From UBA3210 sp963623095 (GTDB taxonomy: Bacteria > Bacillota_I > Bacilli_A > RFN20 > CAG-449), in assembly GCA_963623095.1 (NCBI GenBank), contig CAVFKD010000006.1, forward strand, positions 1 through 58,407: DNA of 58,407 nucleotides, in the 5' to 3' direction. A program made the translations under genes and the position numbers. Below the pieces are notes generated by a model, which was not told where the DNA came from, ran no database searches, and saw only the letters and a list, made by a program, of their open reading frames with translations. Shown here piece after piece: positions 8,767-17,112 of this stretch. Position 1 is the first letter of the stretch. Each line of letters opens with the position of its first letter.

Positions 8767-8846
8767 AATTGCCTCCTTCTGGATAACCATAAATAATTAT
8801 AGAATTTTAGTGATATTTTTTCTATTGATTTCTAGTTAAAATAAAG

Positions 8847-9260
8847 TTAATTTTCATCTTTTTTTATGTCGTTCTTCTTATCTAATTTACGATTTACTAC
8901 AACTAATACAATAATGTTAATTAAATATGAAGCAAGGCACGTTCCAAAGAAGAATAAATTATATCCTCTTGATTGTAAAAAGACGCAGACAAATAGTCCT
9001 AATACAAATAAAAGCATTCTACATATATATAATAAGACTGATAAAAGTCTTCTTCTTGCAAATGGTTTTAATAATAATCCAGTAAAATAATATAAAATAA
9101 TATAATTAATATTTGAAATTATTCCCCCGAGAAGAAATCCTAAAGGAATCCACATTTGATCAATAAAGAAACAAAATGAAGATAATAAAACTAAAACAAT
9201 ATCAATTATAGAACACCATAATAAATTCTTTTTAGCTTCTATTAAATTTTCATTTTCCAT
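8847..9260 (-). CDS. AtpI-like membrane protein preceding atpB
   Basis: A 137-residue protein with four membrane helices (about 10-31, 36-58, 75-97 and 104-123) and a lysine-rich tail. It lies directly before atpB in the place and size range of atpI, whose product helps assemble the c ring in some bacteria. Sequence similarity to AtpI cannot be proved by eye; the call rests on position, length and topology. GAGGAGG precedes the start. Confidence 0.6.
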   Translation of the reverse strand: MENENLIEAKKNLLWCSIIDIVLVLLSSFCFFIDQMWIPLGFLLGGIISNINYIILYYFTGLLLKPFARRRLLSVLLYICRMLLFVLGLFVCVFLQSRGYNLFFFGTCLASYLINIIVLVVVNRKLDKKNDIKKDEN

Positions 9261-9311
9261 ATGGGTTTCCTCCTCTTTATTATTATATATTTTTTCACTA
9301 ACTATATAAAG

Positions 9312-9334
9312 AAAAAAGACACCCGAAGGTGTCT
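9312..9334 (-). terminator. Terminator of the tRNA cluster
   Basis: AGACACC and GGTGTCT pair across a CGAA/TTCG tetraloop, followed on the minus strand by six T. It lies 12 bases after the tRNA-Ser CCA end. Confidence 0.9.
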
Positions 9335-9345
9335 AAATTTTCTAC

Positions 9346-9436
9346 TGGCGGAGAAACAGAGATTTGAACTCTGGCGGGGCTTTCACCCCCTAATGGTTTT
9401 CAAGACCATCCCCTTCAGCCACTTGGGTATTTCTCC
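9346..9436 (-). tRNA. tRNA-Ser (UGA)
   Basis: A 91-base class II tRNA with a long variable arm. The acceptor GGAGAAA pairs with TTTCTCC, the anticodon loop is CTTGAAA (anticodon TGA), and CCA is encoded. Last of three tRNAs in one minus-strand transcript. Confidence 0.95.
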
Positions 9437-9450
9437 ATGTTTATTAAGTT

Positions 9451-9526
9451 TGGTGGACCCTGCAGGACTTGAACCTGCAACGACCCGTTTATGAGACGGG
9501 GGCTCTAACCATTGAACTAAGGGTCC
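9451..9526 (-). tRNA. tRNA with CAU anticodon, probably tRNA-Ile2
   Basis: A 76-base tRNA with loop CTCATAA, anticodon CAT and encoded CCA. The acceptor GGACCC with discriminator A resembles tRNA-Ile2 genes of Firmicutes and mycoplasmas (GGACC...), whose C34 is changed to lysidine so that it reads AUA. It lacks the three G-C pairs of an initiator anticodon stem, and the neighbouring gene has the elongator-Met acceptor. An elongator-Met assignment cannot be fully excluded. Confidence 0.85.
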
Positions 9527-9533
9527 TTATAAT

Positions 9534-9610
9534 TGGTGGCGGCAGAGGGGGTCGAACCCTCGACCTGCCGGGTATGAGCCGGCCGCTCTAACCAACTGGG
9601 CTACACCGCC
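9534..9610 (-). tRNA. tRNA-Met (CAU), elongator type
   Basis: A 77-base tRNA: acceptor GGCGGTG, loop CTCATAC with anticodon CAT, T arm GGTTCGACCCC and encoded CCA. The GGCGGTGTAGC start matches elongator tRNA-Met of Bacilli. First tRNA of the cluster. Confidence 0.9.
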
Positions 9611-9639
9611 ATATAAGACATTTCGCTCAATGCCTTATA

Positions 9640-9669
9640 ATAATACCAAACAATTACTTAATAAATCAA
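9640..9669 (-). promoter_or_regulatory. Promoter of the tRNA cluster
   Basis: On the minus strand TTGATT (9664-9669) and TATTAT (9640-9645) are 18 bases apart, about 30 bases before the tRNA-Met gene. This fits a vegetative sigma factor promoter for the three tRNAs. Confidence 0.6.
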
Positions 9670-9706
9670 CACATTTTTTTAATTTTGTGTATTTTTTTCT
9701 AATTTT

Positions 9707-11098
9707 TTAAAATAGCGAGAAGAATAAGCCTACTAATGAATAATAAATACATGCAGAACATATATCATTTATAGTAGTAATCATTGGTCCAGAAGCTACT
9801 GCTGGGTCAATTTTAATCTTTTTAAAGAATATTGGTAAAACTAAACCTAAGATACTTGATACTGATAAAGCAACAAATAACGCCACTCCCGCTGAAGCTG
9901 CAACTTTCATACAATCAGCAAATATAAAAGTATTTTCTTTGTCGGTATAAACACCTTCATGTCTAATGCATAAGAATGCTAATATAACTCCAAATGATAA
10001 TAATCCTAAGATAATACCATTAGTGATACCGATAGAAATTTCTTTTTTTGCCATCTTCCAAACTTTCTTTTTAGAAAGATCGTCATCATCATTAATATTG
10101 GTTAAAGTAACCGCAAGAGCTTGTGTTCCTCCATTACCGGCCATATCAAATACAACTGATTGGAAAATAACCGCGGCAGAAACAACTGCGATAACTGATT
10201 CAAATGCTGAAATAACAGTTGAAACAACTAAACCTAGGAATAATAATAAAATTAACCAAGGAATTCTCTTTCTAATAGATGTAAATAATGATTCATCTTT
10301 ATCTTCTGAAGTTAAACCAGCAAGTTTATGCATATCTTCATGTAATTCACTTGTAACAAGTTCAACAACGTCATTCGCAGTTAATGCACCGATGACTACT
10401 TCTTTTTCATCAATAACAGGAATAATTTTTTCGTTATAATCTTTGATATCATTAATAACATCATCAATTTTTGCATGTGCTTGTAATGCTGGATAAGAAG
10501 TAATAGCTTTAGCCATTAATTCATCACCTTGACGAGCGATGATTAAATCATTTAAATTTAACGCACCAACAAACTTGCCATCTTTATCAGTAATAAAGAT
10601 AACTGAAATGTTATCGTTATCTTTAGCTTGGTCAATAACTTTCTTCATGGCTTTTTTAACATCGTCAGTATCTAAGATAGTGACGTAGTTAGTAGTCATT
10701 AAAGAACCAACTTCATCTTCTTCGAATGATAAAATTAATTGAATATCTTCTTTTACTTCATCATCTTCGATTAAGTTTAAAATTTTCTCTCTATCTTCAT
10801 CTTCCATTTCTTGAAGAACATCGACCGCATCATCTGCATCCATGTTTTCAATAATATCCGCGGCTTGATCTTCTTTCATGTAGTCTAAGAATTCATCTTT
10901 ATCTTCTACATAAGTTAAAATATCAGAAGCTTCTTCCGCACCTAAGATTTTAGTTAAAGTTGCTTTTTCTTCATCAGATAAGAATTCAAAAGCATCCGCG
11001 ACGTCTGAATCGTGGTAATGAGAGAGTTTTTCTTTCTTTTCTTTATTAGAAATATTAGATCTGACAATATCTAAAATTTCTTGAATTAATTCATTCAT
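9707..11098 (-). CDS. mgtE: Magnesium transporter MgtE
   Basis: A 463-residue MgtE-family Mg2+ channel. The acidic N domain (1-130) is rich in DxxD/EE segments, with repeats such as DADDAVDVLQEMEDED. Two CBS domains follow (about 135-255), then five membrane helices (about 285-463) holding the family motif MAGNGGTQALAVTLTN. In MgtE the N and CBS domains sense cytoplasmic Mg2+ and close the pore. AGGAGG is the SD. Upstream are a 23-codon leader ORF and a 10-bp hairpin that may control its expression. No clear terminator follows. Confidence 0.93.
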   Translation of the reverse strand: MNELIQEILDIVRSNISNKEKKEKLSHYHDSDVADAFEFLSDEEKATLTKILGAEEASDILTYVEDKDEFLDYMKEDQAADIIENMDADDAVDVLQEMEDEDREKILNLIEDDEVKEDIQLILSFEEDEVGSLMTTNYVTILDTDDVKKAMKKVIDQAKDNDNISVIFITDKDGKFVGALNLNDLIIARQGDELMAKAITSYPALQAHAKIDDVINDIKDYNEKIIPVIDEKEVVIGALTANDVVELVTSELHEDMHKLAGLTSEDKDESLFTSIRKRIPWLILLLFLGLVVSTVISAFESVIAVVSAAVIFQSVVFDMAGNGGTQALAVTLTNINDDDDLSKKKVWKMAKKEISIGITNGIILGLLSFGVILAFLCIRHEGVYTDKENTFIFADCMKVAASAGVALFVALSVSSILGLVLPIFFKKIKIDPAVASGPMITTINDICSACIYYSLVGLFFSLF

Positions 11099-11113
11099 AT
11101 TTTACCTCCTATA

Positions 11114-11162
11114 AGAGGCATTTAATATGTAATTATTTTAAGAACATGGTAAAAATGCCTCT
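11114..11162 (-). promoter_or_regulatory. Hairpin between the leader ORF and mgtE
   Basis: AGAGGCATTT (11153-11162, read on the minus strand) and AAATGCCTCT (11114-11123) are perfect 10-base complements 29 bases apart. The first arm lies within the last codons of the leader ORF; the second ends just before the mgtE SD. There is no T run, so it is not a simple terminator. It could be an attenuator or translation switch. Confidence 0.6.
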
Positions 11163-11204
11163 AAAACCAAGTCTATTAATTTCTCGCGGTTTCGAATTAT
11201 CCAT
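11133..11204 (-). CDS. Short leader peptide ORF upstream of mgtE
   Basis: A 23-codon ORF (MDNSKPREINRL... ending TMFLK) starts at 11204, with AAAGGAG nine bases upstream, and stops 34 bases before mgtE. A ribosome on its last third would cover the left arm of the hairpin. Short leader peptides control magnesium transport genes in enterobacteria; whether this one acts in the same way is inference. The peptide is basic and is not one I recognise. Confidence 0.5.
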   Translation of the reverse strand: MDNSKPREINRLGFRGIFTMFLK

Positions 11205-11234
11205 TTTTACCATCTCCTTTCTATTTAAGATAAA

Positions 11235-12164
11235 TTAATCGTTATTCTTTACTAAGAATTCAGATACTTTGTTACGAGCGATATCTTTCTTCATATCGTC
11301 TTTATGTAACGCTAAAGTTTGATCAATTTGTTCTTGTGTTAAATTATATTGTGCTTTCATTAAAGCAACTTGTGAATTTAATTCTTCATCAGTTACAATA
11401 ATATTTTCTAATTTTGCAATTTCATCAAAGATTGTATCAATCTTAGTTGATTTAATTGCTTCTGGTTCAATTTCTTTCTTGAAATCATCCATTGTAGAAT
11501 TAATCATTTGTAAATAGCCATCAATATTTGAACCATATTGAGCCATTGCTCTATCGTAATAATCAATCATATCTTGAACTTTCTTATCAGATTCTTCTTT
11601 AGAAACTTCAATTTCAGAATTTTCAACAATATGGTCTAATAATTTTGTTAAATAATCATTTAACATCTTATTTTCTTTTTGAAGATACATTTGATTCTTT
11701 AATTCTTTTTTGAATTCTTCAACGCTATTTAATCCATATTGTTTTACAAATTCATCATTTAATGTAGCTTCTTTCTTTTCTTTAACTGCATTAATTTTGC
11801 ATTTGAATACTGCTGGTTTTCCTTTTAAATTTTCAGCTTGATAATTTTCAGGGAATGTAACATTTACATCAACATTATCACCTTTTTTGAAGCCAACTAA
11901 TTGTTCTTCAAATCCAGGAATAAATGTATTAGATCCTAATTCAAGATCATATCCTTCACCTTTACCGCCTTCAAAAGCAACTCCATCACAGAATCCTTCA
12001 AAGTCAATGTTAACAACTGAACCATTTTTAGATTCACCATCTACTTCTTCAAAAGTAGATGCTTGTTTTAACATATTTGCGATTTCAAGTTCGACTTCTT
12101 CGTCTTTAACTTCTTCTGCGTGAATTTTGCCAAGTTTGTTTTCTTTGTATTGTCCGATTTTCAT
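11235..12164 (-). CDS. tig: Trigger factor lacking the ribosome-binding domain
   Basis: A 309-residue protein with the FKBP-type PPIase domain of trigger factor (about 48-133: VVNIDFEGFCDGVAFEGG, GSNTFIPGFEEQL, VTFPENY) and its helical C-terminal chaperone domain (134-309). Typical trigger factor is about 430 residues and begins with a 110-residue domain whose signature loop docks it on ribosomal protein L23; that domain is absent here. The start is well defined, and no upstream frame supplies it. It may act as a free chaperone or isomerase, or a separate gene may hold the docking domain. Confidence 0.8.
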   Translation of the reverse strand: MKIGQYKENKLGKIHAEEVKDEEVELEIANMLKQASTFEEVDGESKNGSVVNIDFEGFCDGVAFEGGKGEGYDLELGSNTFIPGFEEQLVGFKKGDNVDVNVTFPENYQAENLKGKPAVFKCKINAVKEKKEATLNDEFVKQYGLNSVEEFKKELKNQMYLQKENKMLNDYLTKLLDHIVENSEIEVSKEESDKKVQDMIDYYDRAMAQYGSNIDGYLQMINSTMDDFKKEIEPEAIKSTKIDTIFDEIAKLENIIVTDEELNSQVALMKAQYNLTQEQIDQTLALHKDDMKKDIARNKVSEFLVKNND

Positions 12165-12264
12165 TTTTTAAATACCTTTCTAAGTGTGTAATTAAACATT
12201 TGTCTAACCTTAAATATTATATTAAAAAAAGCTAATAGAAACACATAAAAATTTTCAAAAATAG

Positions 12265-12303
12265 AAAAAAAGATTGTGTAAGTGTCTTCACACCTACACA
12301 ACC
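12265..12303 (-). terminator. Terminator of the hyp operon
   Basis: A 14-bp stem with a few G-U pairs (GATTGTGTAAGTGT / ACACCTACACAACC) and loop CTTC, followed on the minus strand by seven T, directly after hypA. Confidence 0.85.
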
Positions 12304-12306
12304 TTC

Positions 12307-12651
12307 TTAATCTACTTCTATTTGTTTAATTGTAAACTCATTTCCTTTAAGTAAATATGTATTTTCAGAACCGCAGAAAGGACAAGTTTTACCATGTTCA
12401 ACAGTTCCATATTCTTTCTTACAATCTTCACAGAATGTTACTGCTTTAATTATTTCAACTTGTAATTCGCAGTTTTCTAATTCAGTATGCTTTTTTCTAG
12501 CCCAATTCCAACAATCGATTAATAAATCAGGAACTACGGTAGAAACTTCACCAAGTTCAATAATAACTCTATCAACCTTTTTAATATCGTTTTTTTGAGC
12601 AATAGAAACTACATGATCTACTACGTGGAAAGTAACACCTAATTCATGCAT
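12307..12651 (-). CDS. hypA: Nickel metallochaperone HypA
   Basis: This 114-residue protein starts with the nickel-binding MHE motif required in HypA and carries the structural zinc site as two CxxC pairs: CEDC (near 73) and CPFC (near 90). HypA delivers nickel to [NiFe] hydrogenase (or urease) together with HypB. Its ATG overlaps the stop codon of the flavoprotein gene upstream, giving the operon hypB-flavoprotein-hypA. No hydrogenase subunits and no hypC, D, E or F are in the window, so the nickel enzyme served is unknown. Confidence 0.92.
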   Translation of the reverse strand: MHELGVTFHVVDHVVSIAQKNDIKKVDRVIIELGEVSTVVPDLLIDCWNWARKKHTELENCELQVEIIKAVTFCEDCKKEYGTVEHGKTCPFCGSENTYLLKGNEFTIKQIEVD

Positions 12652-15560
12652 TACTTGCTAGCTTCCTTACTAGCTTTCTTTTGAGCCTTTTTCCATTCCT
12701 TATGTGCTTTTTCAGATGCTTTTTCTTCTTTAGTATGTTTACCAAATTTAATCTTTACAGCACGTTTAATTGCATATGGAAGGATGTATTTGAACTTATC
12801 TTCAGATTTAACCATCTTTGTAGCTTCTGGATGATCTCTTACTAATGTAATAGCGTCAAACATACACTTTGTAGTACAAATACCACATCCGATACACTTA
12901 TTGCCATCAACAACTGATGCACCACAAGATAAGCATCTTGCTGTTTCAATCTTAACTTGTTCTTCAGTTAATGTTAAATGAGCATCTTTGAATGATGATT
13001 TATGGTCAATTGATGTATCTAATCCTGCTTCTTGTCTACCTGCAGTATCATAAGAATCAACTTTGATATCATTCTTATCTAACATGATAAAGTCTCTTCT
13101 ATTTCTACCAATAGTTAATGAAGCATGTTCATGGACATATCTATGTAATGATTCTGCAGCACATTTACCAGCTTCAATTGCATCAATTGCAAATTTAGGT
13201 CCTGTATAAACATCACCACCAACGAAGATATCTTCTTGAGCAGTTTGATATGTTAATTTATCTGCGATTGGATAATTACCATGCCAGAATGTAACTTTGC
13301 TATCTTTTAATAAATCGCCCCAGACAATTCCTTGTCCAATTGCGAAGATAACATGGTTAGCTTTAACTTCGATAGTTTCATTTTCATCGTATTGAGGATT
13401 GAATTTACCTGTAGCATCTTTTGTTGATGTACATTTCTTAAAGATAACGCCTGTGACATTACCTTCAGCATCTTTAAGAACTTCTTTTGGTCCCCAAGCA
13501 TTGTTAATTTCAATATTTTCATCAAGTGTTTCTTCAATTTCTTCATTTGAAGCAGGCATTTCTTCACGTGTTTCAAGTGAGAACATGCTTACTTTTGAAG
13601 CACCGAATCTTGAAGCAGTTCTTGCACAGTCAACAGCGACGTTACCACCGCCGACGACAATTACATCACCGCTAATTTTTTGTGATAAATCTTCTGCAGC
13701 ATTATGTAAGAAGTTAACTGCGATATCAACGCCTTTTGCATCTTCTCCTGGTACGCCTGGAAGTTTACCACCTTGGCAACCAATTGCGATATAGAATGCT
13801 TGATATCCTTGTTTTCTTAATTCTTCAATAGTTACATCTTTACCAACTTCAACGCCTGTTTTAATTTCAACGCCTAATTCTCTAATGACATCAATTTCAG
13901 CTTCGATGACATCTTTTTCAAGTTTGTATGATGGAATACCATAAGTTAACATACCACCACATTTTTTATTCTTTTCAAAGATTGTTGGTTTATAACCTTT
14001 AGTTGCTAAATAATATGCACATGATAAACCAGCAGGACCTGCACCAATAATTGCGATTTTTTGTTCCCAATGGTCTAATCTATTTGAAGCAATTGTAACT
14101 TCTGGAATATAACGAGTTTCTGCTTTTAAATCTTGTTCAGCAAGGAATTTCTTAACTGCATCAATAGAAACAGCTTTATCAATATTTCCTCTAGTACAAG
14201 CTTCTTCACAACGTTTATTACAAATTCTACCGCAGATTGCAGGTAATGGATTATCTTTCTTAATTAAAGCTAAAGCATCTTTATATCTACCTTCTGCCGC
14301 TAATTTTAAATAGCCTTGAACTGCAACGTGTGCAGGGCAAGCTGTCTTACAAGGAGCAGTACCTGTTTCATAACAGTTAATTCTGTTGTTATCACGATAG
14401 TTTTCATCATATTTATCTCTACCCCAGCTCATATTATCTGGTAATTCATGTTTAGGATAAACAACTTGTGAACCATCTTTCTTACATAATTTTTGACCTA
14501 ATTTTACTGCGCCAGCAGGGCAATATTCTACGCACTTACCACAAGCGACACACTTTTTAGAATCAACGTGTGCAGTATATGCACTACGAGACATATTTGG
14601 AGTATTAAATAATTGTGATGTTCTTAAAGCATTACAAATGTTGACATTACAGTTACAAATACCGAAGATTTTATTTTCTCCATCAATGTTTGTTACTTGG
14701 TGAACAAAGCCATTATCTTCCGCAATTTTTAAAATTCTCATTGCTTCTTCATAACTAATATCATGGCCTTTACCTGTTTCACGGCAATAATCTGCGAAAT
14801 CACCAACACCGATACACCAGTTAAATTGATCATCTGCACAGCCTTCATCTAAAGCAGCTCTAGATGCTCTACATGAACATTGACCAACACCGATATGACC
14901 TTCATATTTCTTTAACCAATATGATAAATGTTCTAAGTCAACAGATGTATTTTCCATTTCAATAGCTTTTTCAACTGGGATAACGTGCATTCCAACACCA
15001 CTTCCTCCTGGAGGAACAAGTTGAGTAATTCCATCAAGTGGAATAAATGTCATTCTTTCAAAGAATGAAGCTACTGCTGGATGTTCTTTTAAACGGTTAT
15101 TTTCCATTTTCTTTCCATCAGGAGTAATAAATACTTCTTCCATGTTGAATAATTCAGCACTACCTGGAACGAATAATGGTAATACATATCTTCTTTCACC
15201 TAAAGGAGCGGTTCTACCATTGTGGTCATAATGATAACCATAATCATATTCAAGTAAACCGATATAAGACATTTCATCTAATACTTTTTGGAAATGTTCT
15301 TTATCTTTTGCTTGGTTAGGATTCATCTTACATAATTCTTCAAATGTGTAATGATGTCTAACTTTCATTGTTAATGCAATATCAGCCATTTCATCTGATA
15401 CGATATCTGCAAGTCCCCAATATTCTGGATCTTCGACTTTTACACCATGTAATTTATGGCCTAAAACGTCAGTAATCTTTTTACCTAATTTTACAATCTT
15501 TTCATTTGCGACTTTGTCACTCATGTGTGGTGGGACAACCTTTTTACTCATTTCTGGCAT
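12651..15560 (-). CDS. Iron-sulfur flavoprotein oxidoreductase, GltD-like
   Basis: A 969-residue multidomain redox protein. Residues 1-330 hold a Cys-rich module (GQCSCRASRAALDEGC at 226-241, CNCNVNIC at 302-309). A 4Fe-4S ferredoxin domain has CVACGKCVEYCP (337-348). Residues 396-830 are a glutamate-synthase-small-subunit-like unit: the CPAHVAVQGY iron-sulfur part, FAD site GAGPAGLSCAYYL (507-519), NAD(P) site VVGGGNVAVDCARTA (635-649) and GGDVYTGP. A second ferredoxin domain lies at 876-902 (CLSCG, CIGCGICTTKC). The tail is Lys-rich. It probably moves electrons between NAD(P)H and a ferredoxin-like partner in the cytoplasm. It lies between hypB and hypA; AGGAG precedes the start. Confidence 0.85.
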   Translation of the reverse strand: MPEMSKKVVPPHMSDKVANEKIVKLGKKITDVLGHKLHGVKVEDPEYWGLADIVSDEMADIALTMKVRHHYTFEELCKMNPNQAKDKEHFQKVLDEMSYIGLLEYDYGYHYDHNGRTAPLGERRYVLPLFVPGSAELFNMEEVFITPDGKKMENNRLKEHPAVASFFERMTFIPLDGITQLVPPGGSGVGMHVIPVEKAIEMENTSVDLEHLSYWLKKYEGHIGVGQCSCRASRAALDEGCADDQFNWCIGVGDFADYCRETGKGHDISYEEAMRILKIAEDNGFVHQVTNIDGENKIFGICNCNVNICNALRTSQLFNTPNMSRSAYTAHVDSKKCVACGKCVEYCPAGAVKLGQKLCKKDGSQVVYPKHELPDNMSWGRDKYDENYRDNNRINCYETGTAPCKTACPAHVAVQGYLKLAAEGRYKDALALIKKDNPLPAICGRICNKRCEEACTRGNIDKAVSIDAVKKFLAEQDLKAETRYIPEVTIASNRLDHWEQKIAIIGAGPAGLSCAYYLATKGYKPTIFEKNKKCGGMLTYGIPSYKLEKDVIEAEIDVIRELGVEIKTGVEVGKDVTIEELRKQGYQAFYIAIGCQGGKLPGVPGEDAKGVDIAVNFLHNAAEDLSQKISGDVIVVGGGNVAVDCARTASRFGASKVSMFSLETREEMPASNEEIEETLDENIEINNAWGPKEVLKDAEGNVTGVIFKKCTSTKDATGKFNPQYDENETIEVKANHVIFAIGQGIVWGDLLKDSKVTFWHGNYPIADKLTYQTAQEDIFVGGDVYTGPKFAIDAIEAGKCAAESLHRYVHEHASLTIGRNRRDFIMLDKNDIKVDSYDTAGRQEAGLDTSIDHKSSFKDAHLTLTEEQVKIETARCLSCGASVVDGNKCIGCGICTTKCMFDAITLVRDHPEATKMVKSEDKFKYILPYAIKRAVKIKFGKHTKEEKASEKAHKEWKKAQKKASKEASK

Positions 15561-15563
15561 ATA

Positions 15564-16241
15564 CTACTCTCCTTTTTTTATGCTTTCAATTTTATTTTTA
15601 ATCCAAGATGCTAAGTCATTAACTCCTTCCCCAGTTTTCGCGGAGATTAATAAAATATCTGCATTTGGATTATCTTGTTTTATTCTTTCTTTGCATACTT
15701 CAATATCGAAGTCAAATACAGGTAAAACATCAATTTTATTAATTACAACTAAATCACTTACTTCGAATATCAATGGATACTTACTAGGTTTATCGTCTCC
15801 TTCTGGAACAGATAATAAGGTCATATTTACTTGTGCACCTGTATCAAATTCTGCAGGACAAACTAAATTACCAATATTTTCTAAAACGATAAAATCAAAA
15901 TCTTCATATCCAATTGCTTCAAGTCCTTGGAAGGTCATACTTGCATCTAAATGACACATTCCTCCAGTATGTAATTGAATAGCTTTAACTCCTGTTTCAT
16001 TTTGAATTGTTAAAGCATCTACATCTGAATCTATATCCGCTTCCATTACCCCAATCTTGAAATCTTTTTTTAAGATATTGATTAGTTTAATTAATGTCGA
16101 TGTTTTGCCACTACCAGGTGAAGACATCAAATTAAGTAAAAAAACTTTTTTCTTATTCAATAATGTCCTTAGCTTAATAGCTTCAGTTTCATTATTGCCT
16201 AAAATAGATTCTTTAACTTCTAAAATCTTTACTTGGTCCAT
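15564..16241 (-). CDS. hypB: Nickel-insertion GTPase HypB
   Basis: A 225-residue SIMIBI-class GTPase. The P-loop SSPGSGKT lies at 40-47, the NKID guanine motif near 160, and the metal-binding CH pair in GGMCHLDASM near 94. It lacks the N-terminal CxxCGC high-affinity nickel site and the His-rich stretch found in some HypB. The start at 16241 has GAGGTG four bases upstream; frame-internal ATGs further out overlap that SD. It is the first gene of the hypB-flavoprotein-hypA operon, with its stop three bases before the next start. Confidence 0.93.
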   Translation of the reverse strand: MDQVKILEVKESILGNNETEAIKLRTLLNKKKVFLLNLMSSPGSGKTSTLIKLINILKKDFKIGVMEADIDSDVDALTIQNETGVKAIQLHTGGMCHLDASMTFQGLEAIGYEDFDFIVLENIGNLVCPAEFDTGAQVNMTLLSVPEGDDKPSKYPLIFEVSDLVVINKIDVLPVFDFDIEVCKERIKQDNPNADILLISAKTGEGVNDLASWIKNKIESIKKGE

Positions 16242-16362
16242 AAAACACCTCATTTTTAATTTTATATAATAAAATAAAGTTTGTAAAGTAAACACTTGTT
16301 AAAAATCTTGAAAATTGTTAAAAATTTATCAATAAAACTTTATTAAATATGACTAACTAAGT

Positions 16363-16397
16363 AAAAAAACGAGGCTAGCACAAAGGTTAGTCTCGTT
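16363..16397 (-). terminator. Terminator after the ispD-like gene
   Basis: AACGAGACTAA pairs with TAGCCTCGTT (one mismatch), then seven T on the minus strand. It separates this unit from hypB. Confidence 0.75.
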
Positions 16398-16410
16398 AAA
16401 CTTGTTAAAT

Positions 16411-17112
16411 TTAGTTTTGTAATAAAAATTCTGCGACAAGCAAATCCATCTCTGAATATGTATTTAAATGTCCCGATTCATCGAATATTAAATAAGTAGG
16501 AACATTAATAAGTTTCATCAATGATGTTTCATCATCAAATCTTTGATTTAAATCAAGTGCGAAATTATGCGCGGTTCTTAATCGATCCAATTTAAATCCT
16601 TGAGGAGTAACAATTGAATAAATATCCGCTTTTTCAATTGTTTTATCAATAAAGTTATCTTCTGTTTTAGTAATTGTTTTCTTAGAAACAGATTTTATAA
16701 AGCTAACAGCTTCATGTTCTTCCATGTTATCAAGAATTAAAGATATATCGTTTTTAGTGACATTGATTCTACTTGCATCATGAATAATGATATTCGCGTT
16801 AGAAACATAATGCTCACTTTCATTTAAGAATAAAATACCAGAATTGATACTTGCATCTTGACTAATTCCGCCAGAAACAACACCCATTACCTTATCAAAA
16901 TTTCTTAATTTGACTACATCTTCTGTTTTCTTGACATATTCTAAATCTGTAATGATAACAATTTTATCAATGCTTGGATGTTTTTGAAATACATCAATTA
17001 CTCTACAAGCAATTCTAGTTCTAAAATCTTCATAAACATTTTTAGATACTTTGTTAGTTTGATTCATGAATTTATTTCCATGACCAGTTGTTAAAATAAA
17101 GGCAATATTCAT
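16411..17112 (-). CDS. Degenerate IspD-family nucleotidyltransferase
   Basis: A 233-residue protein with the IspD (MEP cytidylyltransferase) fold pattern: VVSGGISQDASIN (79-90), IIIHDASRINV (108-118), TPQGF and FDDETSLM in order. Several residues fixed in active IspD are changed: the GxGxRM loop reads GHGNKFM, the SGGxxRQDS motif has lost its Arg, and the conserved C-terminal Lys region reads NTYSEMD. It may have another substrate or be catalytically weak. Its ATG overlaps the stop of the zinc-ribbon gene upstream. No other isoprenoid gene is near. Confidence 0.6.
   Translation of the reverse strand: MNIAFILTTGHGNKFMNQTNKVSKNVYEDFRTRIACRVIDVFQKHPSIDKIVIITDLEYVKKTEDVVKLRNFDKVMGVVSGGISQDASINSGILFLNESEHYVSNANIIIHDASRINVTKNDISLILDNMEEHEAVSFIKSVSKKTITKTEDNFIDKTIEKADIYSIVTPQGFKLDRLRTAHNFALDLNQRFDDETSLMKLINVPTYLIFDESGHLNTYSEMDLLVAEFLLQN

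Noticed and set aside
9261..9300. Promoter of the ATP synthase operon just before the AtpI-like gene
   Set aside because: A TATAAT-like word is present at 9282-9287, but it would put the transcript start within the SD, and no good -35 fits.
9261..9494. Plus-strand open frame across the tRNA cluster
   Set aside because: It runs through the complements of tRNA-Ser and the CAU tRNA; its protein is the usual translation of antisense tRNA.
11099..11234. M-box magnesium riboswitch before mgtE
   Set aside because: The gap is only about 136 bases, holds a leader ORF and one hairpin, and has none of the M-box helices I know.
13399..13794. Plus-strand open frame opposite the flavoprotein gene
   Set aside because: It is antisense to a conserved, motif-rich gene, has no SD and reads as low-complexity Ser/Pro/Thr; a frame shadow.
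12307..16241. A hydrogenase operon
   Set aside because: No hydrogenase large or small subunit motifs and no hypC-F; only the two nickel chaperones are present.
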